Origin: Burkholderiaceae bacterium
GTDB taxonomy: Bacteria > Pseudomonadota > Gammaproteobacteria > Burkholderiales > Burkholderiaceae_C
Length of the DNA stretch: 6,989 nucleotides
NCBI GenBank assembly: GCA_031256125.1
Contig: JAIRRE010000247.1
Location: 1 to 6,989 of the forward strand
Reading direction: 5' to 3'
Position numbers and translations under genes: made by a program. A model generated the notes under the pieces. The model was not told the origin of the DNA, searched no databases, and saw nothing but the letters and a program-made list of their open reading frames with translations. Numbering within the stretch: position 1 is the first letter of the stretch; the number at the start of each line of letters is the position of its first letter. Positions 1-5,086 of this stretch are shown piece by piece.

Positions 1-794
1 GCGCCGGTCAGGCGATTGACCATGCGGCCGCGCTGTACGGCGGGGCGGGCGGCGATGGCGTCGGCCCAGCGGCACACGTGGCGGTAATCCCGTACCGATA
101 AAAATTCCGCCGCGTCATAAAGCGCCCCCCTGACCAAACTGCCGTACCACGGCCAGATCGCGATGTCGGCAATGGTGTAGTCGTTGCCGGCGACGTAGGG
201 GTGATCGGCCAGGCGCTGGTCGAGCACGTCGAGCTGGCGTTTGGCCTCCATCGCGTAGCGGTCGATAGCGTATTCGATTTTTTCCGGCGCGTAGGCGTAG
301 AAATGGCCGAAACCGCCGCCCAGAAAAGGCGCGCTGCCCATTTGCCAGAACAACCACGATAGGCATTCAGCGCGCGCGGCAGACGTACTCGGCAGAAATG
401 CGCCGAATTTTTCGGCCAGATAAAGCAGGATCGCGCCCGATTCAAATACGCGAATGGGTTCCGGTCCGCTGCGGTCAACCAACGCCGGAATTTTGGAATT
501 GGGGTTGATGGCCACGAAGCCGCTGCCGAATTGCTCGCCATCGCCGATGCGGATCGGCCAAGCGTCGTATTCCGCGCCACCGTGGCCGAGCGCCAGTAGT
601 TCTTCCAGCATCACCGTAACCTTGACGCCATTGGGCGTGGCCAGTGAATAAAGCTGCAAGGGATGGCGGCCCACCGGCAATGCCTGCTGGTGCGTTGCTC
701 CGGCGACGGGGCGATTGGTGCGGGCGAAGCGTCCGCCGTTTTCCTGGTTCCAGTGCCACACTTTGGGCGAGGTGTAATCAGCGGGTTGGTTCAT
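1..794 (-). CDS. yghU: YghU-like glutathione S-transferase / disulfide-bond reductase, 3' end beyond the window
   Basis: Reading the minus strand from the ATG at 794-792 gives 264 open codons running off the left edge, so the stop is not seen. E. coli YghU is about 288 residues, so roughly the last 20-25 are missing. The match to YghU is strong throughout from memory: KVWHWNQENGGRFA near the start, HPLQLYSLATPNGVKV (44-59), IRIGDGEQFGSGF (81-93), NPNSKIPAL (97-105), FESGAILLYLAEKFG (117-131) and APFLGGGFGHFY (155-166). The thioredoxin-like domain spans about 45-130; NPNSKIPAL and the ES pair in FESG are the usual glutathione-contacting parts. The all-helical GST domain follows and contains AGNDYTIADIAIWPW (202-216). 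YghU (nu class) binds two glutathione molecules and has disulfide-bond reductase and weak peroxidase activity in the cytosol. The start is supported by AGGAG six bases upstream. It is divergent from the glycosyltransferase array, with no sign of a shared operon. Confidence 0.94.
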   Translation of the reverse strand, partial: MNQPADYTSPKVWHWNQENGGRFARTNRPVAGATHQQALPVGRHPLQLYSLATPNGVKVTVMLEELLALGHGGAEYDAWPIRIGDGEQFGSGFVAINPNSKIPALVDRSGPEPIRVFESGAILLYLAEKFGAFLPSTSAARAECLSWLFWQMGSAPFLGGGFGHFYAYAPEKIEYAIDRYAMEAKRQLDVLDQRLADHPYVAGNDYTIADIAIWPWYGSLVRGALYDAAEFLSVRDYRHVCRWADAIAARPAVQRGRMVNRLTG

Positions 795-800
795 GGGGTG

Positions 801-805
801 CTCCT
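801..805 (-). promoter_or_regulatory. Ribosome binding site of the yghU-like gene
   Basis: On the minus strand AGGAG lies six bases before the ATG at 794-792. This is a canonical Shine-Dalgarno sequence and fixes the start of the GST. It contrasts with the array genes, none of which has a comparable site. Confidence 0.7.
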
Positions 806-1012
806 GGTAGTCGAAGTGGATTGCCGGCGCGAGATTAGCCAATTTCGCGGATCGAGGTGTGCGGCACCTGCCACAAAGACGGGCCGCGCTGCCGTATTGT
901 CTGCTGCTGGACGTGTCAACTCGCGCAAACTGCAAGTTTATGGATACCATCGAACAAATCTAAGATGCTACCATTCACTGAATTTGAACCGGCGGTGTTG
1001 CACTGCGAATTG

Positions 1013-1024
1013 GAGAGTACTCTC
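1013..1024. promoter_or_regulatory. Perfect 12-base palindrome upstream of the array (possible operator)
   Basis: GAGAGTACTCTC is a perfect inverted repeat with no spacer, ending 37 bases before the first array start codon. It is absent from the aligned position upstream of unit 3, where the surrounding leader is otherwise conserved. It could be an operator half of a regulator site or chance; nothing else supports it. Confidence 0.2.
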
Positions 1025-1061
1025 GAAAACCTCAGCGTTGTTTCGTTACCGATGACACGCC
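1021..1061 (+). repeat. Conserved 5' leader of unit 1 (also upstream of unit 3)
   Basis: The 41 bases before the unit 1 ATG align without gaps to 3722-3762 before unit 3, about 34 of 41 identical by hand, including CTCGAAAAC and TTTCGTTACCGAT. A related but looser block (TTCGTT, then CGATTACC) precedes the ATG of unit 4 at about 5062-5083. None of the three contains a clear Shine-Dalgarno sequence. The match shows that the duplicated unit carried upstream sequence and supports ATG 1062 and ATG 3763 as equivalent starts. Confidence 0.7.
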
Positions 1062-2687
1062 ATGAAAGCAAGCGCCGTCCAGCATGAATCGCAAGCACAG
1101 CTACAGGTCGATGCCGCCATCGAACGCATGATGGTGCTTCGAGGGCAAGGGCGTTACCAGGAGACGCTGGACATTTATTTGCGAATCGAGCGCACTTATC
1201 CAGATTGGGTCGATACGTTGATGTGGATTGATGCGGCCAGTGACTGTATTTATCTCGCTCGCTGGCAGGATGCCATTCGCAATGCACAAACCGCGTTGGC
1301 ACAAGACGCCAACAACTTTGCACCCTACGATGCGCTGGCGCAAGTGCATGGCATCCTCGGGCACTGGGAGGAGGCGCGCCACTACGGTTTGCAGGCGCTC
1401 AACATACGTGCCCGCCGTTTTAGCGGCGAACCGGTTATCCCATTGCCCGAACCCGCTCCTATGCCGCCGCTGCCGAGCGCGCAAACGCGAGAGCGCAATA
1501 TCATCGCGCTCTTGCTGTTTGGGCGCGATTGCAAATACTGCGAGCCAGCGATTTTGAACGCGCAGGAACAACCGAACATTTATCCGCACTGGGTTTGCCG
1601 ATTTTATGTTGATGCCAGTGTGCCCGAAAACGTCATTAACCGCCTGCGGGCAAGCGGCGCGCAAATCGTGCAAGTTGAGGGCACTGCCGCACAATGGGCC
1701 GGGCCGATGTGGCGCTGGCTGGCGCTGGGCAACCCGCAGGCGCATCGCATCCTGTTCCGCGACGCCGATTCCGTGATTTCGTCGCGTGAAGCGGGGGCGG
1801 TGGAACAGTGGCTGGCCAGCGGCAAGCGCTTTCACATGATGCGCGATTGGGGTTCGCACACGGAATTGATTTTGGCTGGGCTGTGGAGTGCTGTCGCCGG
1901 TTCCCTGCCGCCGTTTCAGGATTTAATGGGACGCTTTATGAGCGAGCCGCTCGACTCGAGGCGTTTTGCCGATCAACACTTTCTGCGGCAATACGTCTGG
2001 CCGTATGCGCGCACGAGTCTGATGCAGCACGATTCGATGTTCGGGTTCATGGGCGCCGCGCCGTTTCCGAATGAACAAAAATCCGAGGGTTTCCACGTTG
2101 GCCGCACGGAAAGTTCGTCAGTTATCACCATCAAAACCAATCTGTTGAATGGATCGGAAGTCACTTGGGGGCTATATGGAATCCAAAAACTTGATAACGG
2201 ACAAACCCAGGAAAAGCTGATTTGCGCCTATCCCGGCACCGTAAAAGAGGGTATCGTCAAAGTGCAGCATATTCCCAAGCATTACGCCCAGTGGCTGGAA
2301 CAGGGCACTGCCCAAGTACGTCTGTTGGGGAGCTCCGCCACACAAAATACGCAGATAACGGCATCTTCTGAAAATAGTCTTCTCGTGCATGAATCGCAAA
2401 TACCGTTACAGGTCGATGCCGCCTTCCAACAAATGAGGGTACTACATGAGCAAGGGCGTTATCAGGAAGCGCTAGACATCTGTCTGCAAATTGCCCATAC
2501 TCATTCGGAAATTGCCAATGGGTGGGGTAATGCGGCGGTTAACTGTGTCAAGCTAGAGCGCTGGCAGGATGCCATTCGTTACGGCTTGGCTGCGTTGGCG
2601 CGCGGCGGCGGAAACAAATTTGAGCTATACGATGCGCTGGCGCACGCACATAGCCCGCGTGGGCAGTGGGCTGAAACGCGCCGCTAG
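1062..2687 (+). CDS. TPR-glycosyltransferase unit 1, fused in frame to the TPR region of unit 2
   Basis: A 541-residue protein, start supported by alignment of the upstream leader with unit 3. Residues about 15-115 are TPR-like helices (GRYQETLDIYLRIERTYPDW, then WQDAIRNAQTALA and WEEARHYGLQAL). Residues 124-139 are a proline-rich linker. The glycosyltransferase domain spans about 146-330, with HRILFRDADSVIS holding the DxD-type D234/D236, then SGKRFHMMRDWGSH, FADQHFLRQYVWPYAR and MQHDSMFGF. The family is recognised by motif from GT-A-like bacterial, algal and viral proteins; donor and acceptor are unknown. A C-terminal module ends near SSAT (424-427). Sister proteins stop here, but codon 428 is CAA, so translation would continue through a linker into a second TPR region (about 443-541) and end at TAG inside unit 2. 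No signal peptide or membrane segment is visible, so a cytoplasmic location is likely. The stop loss could be real or, less likely, a sequencing or assembly error. Confidence 0.85.
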   Translation: MKASAVQHESQAQLQVDAAIERMMVLRGQGRYQETLDIYLRIERTYPDWVDTLMWIDAASDCIYLARWQDAIRNAQTALAQDANNFAPYDALAQVHGILGHWEEARHYGLQALNIRARRFSGEPVIPLPEPAPMPPLPSAQTRERNIIALLLFGRDCKYCEPAILNAQEQPNIYPHWVCRFYVDASVPENVINRLRASGAQIVQVEGTAAQWAGPMWRWLALGNPQAHRILFRDADSVISSREAGAVEQWLASGKRFHMMRDWGSHTELILAGLWSAVAGSLPPFQDLMGRFMSEPLDSRRFADQHFLRQYVWPYARTSLMQHDSMFGFMGAAPFPNEQKSEGFHVGRTESSSVITIKTNLLNGSEVTWGLYGIQKLDNGQTQEKLICAYPGTVKEGIVKVQHIPKHYAQWLEQGTAQVRLLGSSATQNTQITASSENSLLVHESQIPLQVDAAFQQMRVLHEQGRYQEALDICLQIAHTHSEIANGWGNAAVNCVKLERWQDAIRYGLAALARGGGNKFELYDALAHAHSPRGQWAETRR

Positions 2688-2693
2688 GGTTGA
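2685..2693 (+). other. Paired in-frame nonsense codons TAG-GGT-TGA in unit 2
   Basis: Unit 3 reads CGC TAC GGT TTG CAG here, while unit 2 reads CGC TAG GGT TGA CTG with the same length. TAC to TAG is a single change; the TTG CAG to TGA CTG difference needs several substitutions or a compensated deletion and insertion. The ATG at 2706 follows 12 bases after the TGA in the same frame, a spacing that could permit reinitiation. Confidence 0.9.
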
Positions 2694-2705
2694 CTGGCCC
2701 TGAAT

Positions 2706-3647
2706 ATGCGCGATCGCCTCTTCGGTGGCAAACCACCCATTCCATTATCTGAATCGGGGCCTATGCCGCCGCCGCCCAGCGCGCAAACGCGCGAGCACAA
2801 CATTATCGCGTTCTCGTTGTTTGGGCGCGATTGCAAATACTGCGAACCGGCGGTATTGAACGTACAAGACCAGCCGCATATTTACCCACACTGGGTGTGC
2901 CGATTTTACGTCGATGATAGCGTGTCGGAGAGTGTTATCCATCGCTTGCGCGAAGGTGGCGCGCAGATTGTGCAAATAGAGGGCAGCGCAGTGCAATGGC
3001 CGGGGCCGATGTGGCGCTTGTTGGCGCTCGATGACCCACAGGCGCATCGCATCTTGTTTCGCGACGCCGATTCAGTGATTTCGCAGCGTGAAGCCGGGGC
3101 AATAGAGCAGTGGCTGGCCAGCGGCAAGCGGTTTCACATTATGCGCGATAACGGTGCATGTACCGAATTGATGCAGGCCGGGTTATGGGCCGTTGTCGCC
3201 GGTTCCTTGCCGCCGCTGGACCAGTTGATACAGTCGTTCATGAGCAAGCCGCTCCAATCGCGGCATTTTGCTGATCAATTTTTTCTACGGCAATATATCT
3301 GGCCGTATGCGCGCGCGAGCCTGATGCAGCACGATTCAGTTTTTGGTTTCATGGACGCTGTGCCTTTTCCCGATAGAGAAAGTCAAGATGGTTTCCATGT
3401 TGGCTGTGCGGACAGTTTTTGGTCATTTACCTTCAAAAAAAATCTGCCGGATGGATCGAAAATCACTTGGGGACTATATCAAATCCAAAAGCTCGATAAC
3501 GGTAAAACCCAGGAGAAGCTGATTTGCGCCTATCCTGGCACTGTAAAAGATGGTGGCGTGAAGGTGCAGCATATTCCCATGCGTTACGCCCAGTGGCTGG
3601 AACAAGGCACTGCCCAAGTACGACTGATTAGGAGCAGCGCGACCTAG
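2706..3647 (+). CDS. Glycosyltransferase domain of unit 2 as a separate ORF without TPR region
   Basis: A 313-residue ORF starting at the ATG of the conserved NMR motif (residue 112-113 in intact sisters), so it lacks the TPR region. It keeps the proline-rich linker (about 10-25), NIIAFSLFGRDCKYCEPAV (32-50), YPHWVCRFYVDD, HRILFRDADSVIS with D120/D122, SGKRFHIMRDNGACTEL, FADQFFLRQYIWPYAR, MQHDSVFGFM and the C-terminal AYPGTVKDGGVKVQHIP module. No further stop or frameshift occurs over about 940 bases, so the catalytic half is either under selection or was cut off recently. There is no Shine-Dalgarno sequence before 2706; expression would depend on reinitiation after the TAG/TGA pair. Function is inferred as for the other units. 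It may be non-functional remains. Confidence 0.6.
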   Translation: MRDRLFGGKPPIPLSESGPMPPPPSAQTREHNIIAFSLFGRDCKYCEPAVLNVQDQPHIYPHWVCRFYVDDSVSESVIHRLREGGAQIVQIEGSAVQWPGPMWRLLALDDPQAHRILFRDADSVISQREAGAIEQWLASGKRFHIMRDNGACTELMQAGLWAVVAGSLPPLDQLIQSFMSKPLQSRHFADQFFLRQYIWPYARASLMQHDSVFGFMDAVPFPDRESQDGFHVGCADSFWSFTFKKNLPDGSKITWGLYQIQKLDNGKTQEKLICAYPGTVKDGGVKVQHIPMRYAQWLEQGTAQVRLIRSSAT

Positions 3648-3680
3648 AGTAAATGGATCATGGGATGCCATGAATGGCGT

Positions 3681-3703
3681 GCAGTTCCGGCGAACTGCCG
3701 GGT
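3681..3703 (+). other. Two overlapping, mutually exclusive hairpins between units 2 and 3
   Basis: GCAGTTC at 3681-3687 pairs with GAACTGC at 3692-3698 around a four-base loop. CCGGC at 3687-3691 can instead pair with GCCGG at 3697-3701. The two stems share bases and cannot form together. No T-run follows, so this is not a standard terminator. A related GC-rich hairpin follows unit 4 at 6403-6418. Confidence 0.35.
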
Positions 3704-3721
3704 ATTGGACGTTCCTTGATG

Positions 3722-3762
3722 CCTCGAAAACGTCAGTGTTATTTCGTTACCGATTACCCGCG
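3722..3762 (+). repeat. Conserved 5' leader of unit 3
   Basis: Ungapped counterpart of 1021-1061, with CTCGAAAAC, TTTCGTTACCGAT and then the ATG. The similarity continues into the first codons (ATG AAA, then CAAGCGCC). This conservation is the main reason for choosing ATG 3763 over the earlier in-frame ATG at 3670. No Shine-Dalgarno sequence is visible. Confidence 0.7.
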
Positions 3763-5037
3763 ATGAAAACAAGCGCCACCAAACACAAATCAAAAGCCCA
3801 ATTGCTGTTCGATGCCGCTGTCAAGCGTATGAGGGCGCTGCATGACCGGGGGCGTTACCAGGAAGCGCTGGACATTTGTCTGCAAATAACTCGCGCCCAT
3901 CCAGGTCTGGCGATTGCGTGGAGTGACGCTGCCTCTTGTTGTGCCGGGCTTGGGCATTGGCAAGATGCGATCCGTTACGGGCAAACCGCGCTGGCGCGCG
4001 GCGGAAACACGCTGGAGCTATACGATACGCTGGCGCTGGCGCACGGCCAATTCAAGCAATGGGACGAGGTGCGCCGCTACGGTTTGCAGGCACTCAATAT
4101 GCGGAATCACCGTTTCGGTGGTGACCCCGTTATACCGTTGCCAGACCTTCCTCCCATGCCCCCGCCGCCCAGCGCACAGACGCGCGAGCGCAATATCATC
4201 GCGTTCTCGCTATTCGGACATGATTCCAAATACTGCGAACCGGCGGTGTTGAACGTACAGGAACAGCCGAACATTTACCCGCACTGGGTTTGCCGGTTTT
4301 ATGTCGATGGTAGCGTGCCGGAGGGCGTGATTAATCGTTTGCGGGCGGGCGGCGCGCAGATCATTTCCGTCCAGGGGCCTGCCACACAATGGCCCGGGCC
4401 GATGTGGCGATTACTGACGCTGGACGACCCGCTGGCGCATCGTATATTGTTCCGCGATGCCGATTCAGTGATTTCGCGGCGTGAAGCGGCGGCTGTGGAG
4501 CACTGGCTGGTCAGCGGCAAACGCTTTCACATGATGCGAGACAGCGGTGCCTGTACCGAATTGATGCTGGCCGGGCTGTGGGGCGTGGTCGCCGGTTCCC
4601 TGCCGCCGCTGGACAAGCTCATGCGGCGCTTTATGAGCGCGCCGCTCCAATCGCGGCATTTTGCCGATCAAAATTTTCTGCGCCAATACATTTGGCCGTA
4701 TGCGCGTGCCAGCCTGATGCAGCACGATTCAGTGTTCGGATTTATGGATGCCATACCATTTCCGACTGAAATGACGCCTGACGAACATAATGTTGGTTAT
4801 CCTGAAGGTTCGGCTTTTTTTACCGGAAAACTCGATTTTCCGAATGGATCGGAAGTCACTTGGATGCTGTATCGGATCGAAAAACTCGATAGCGGCCAAA
4901 CTCAAGAAAAGTTGATCTGTTCTTATGTCAACGCGGTGCAGAATGGCGTCATGAAGATACATATTCCCATGCGCTACGCGCGCTGGATCGAGCATGGAAT
5001 AGCCCACATCGTCACACACGTGAACAACCCGGCATGA
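3763..5037 (+). CDS. TPR-glycosyltransferase unit 3
   Basis: A 424-residue intact unit. The frame is open back to an ATG at 3670, but those 31 codons are the translated leader shared with unit 1, where the equivalent start is the ATG at 1062, so 3763 is chosen. TPR-like helices occupy about 18-113 (GRYQEALDICLQITRAHPGL, HWQDAIRYGQTALARG, QWDEVRRYGLQALNMR). A proline-rich linker covers 122-137. The glycosyltransferase domain spans about 144-330: FGHDSKYCEPAVLNVQEQP, YPHWVCRFYVDG, HRILFRDADSVIS (D232/D234), SGKRFHMMRDSGACTEL, FADQNFLRQYIWPYAR, MQHDSVFGFM. The C-terminal part is the most divergent of the four (EMTPDEHNVGYPEG; LICSYVNAVQNGVMK where others have LICAYPGTVK). Cytoplasmic by lack of signal or membrane segments. 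The acidic DxD-type motif suggests a metal-dependent nucleotide-sugar transferase; the substrate is unknown. Confidence 0.87.
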   Translation: MKTSATKHKSKAQLLFDAAVKRMRALHDRGRYQEALDICLQITRAHPGLAIAWSDAASCCAGLGHWQDAIRYGQTALARGGNTLELYDTLALAHGQFKQWDEVRRYGLQALNMRNHRFGGDPVIPLPDLPPMPPPPSAQTRERNIIAFSLFGHDSKYCEPAVLNVQEQPNIYPHWVCRFYVDGSVPEGVINRLRAGGAQIISVQGPATQWPGPMWRLLTLDDPLAHRILFRDADSVISRREAAAVEHWLVSGKRFHMMRDSGACTELMLAGLWGVVAGSLPPLDKLMRRFMSAPLQSRHFADQNFLRQYIWPYARASLMQHDSVFGFMDAIPFPTEMTPDEHNVGYPEGSAFFTGKLDFPNGSEVTWMLYRIEKLDSGQTQEKLICSYVNAVQNGVMKIHIPMRYARWIEHGIAHIVTHVNNPA

Positions 5038-5086
5038 TGCGACGGCCCGGTTCCTCCTCACTTCGTTCCGCTAGCGATTACCTACC

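Larger units (their letters stand above)
795..1061. other. Divergent intergenic region between yghU-like gene and glycosyltransferase array
   Basis: This 267-base spacer separates two divergently oriented genes and should hold promoters for both. I see no convincing sigma70 promoter. TAAGAT at 961-966 resembles a -10 box for the array, but the hexamer 17 bases upstream (TTATGG) is a poor -35. The last 41 bases are repeated upstream of unit 3. A 12-base palindrome lies at 1013-1024. A short frame across 857-1087 is open, but it has no RBS and no recognisable family, so I do not call it a gene. Confidence 0.6.
2385..3647 (+). pseudogene. TPR-glycosyltransferase unit 2 as originally organised, interrupted by two nonsense codons
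   Basis: Aligned with its sisters, unit 2 runs from about the GTG at 2385 (just before HESQ, also seen in unit 1) to the TAG at 3645-3647, about 420 codons. The whole length stays in one frame. The only lesions are TAG at 2685-2687 and TGA at 2691-2693, at codons that are Tyr and Leu in unit 3 (RRYGLQALNM). It has no separate leader or stop-start junction with unit 1. Two readings remain: a recently inactivated copy, or a locus split into a TPR part carried on the unit 1 protein and an independent catalytic part starting at 2706. Confidence 0.6.

Noticed and set aside
986..1000. 15-base exact match of the spacer before unit 1 to coding sequence at 4237-4251 (encoding EPAVL)
   Set aside because: The match does not extend on either side, so it is more likely chance or a very short relic than a fifth unit.
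857..1087. Open frame upstream of unit 1 with a CGTCHK motif resembling a c-type heme site
   Set aside because: It has no RBS and no recognisable family, overlaps the unit 1 start, and runs through the conserved non-coding leader. A single CxxCH is not enough for a cytochrome.
2685..2693. TAG and TGA in unit 2 as pyrrolysine or selenocysteine recoding
   Set aside because: Sister units carry Tyr and Leu at these positions, two different stops lie one codon apart, and no recoding element or machinery is seen. Mutation is the simpler explanation.
3670..3762. Earlier in-frame ATG for unit 3, adding 31 residues
   Set aside because: The added stretch is the translated leader shared with unit 1, where the conserved start is further downstream. 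The extension has no counterpart in the other units.
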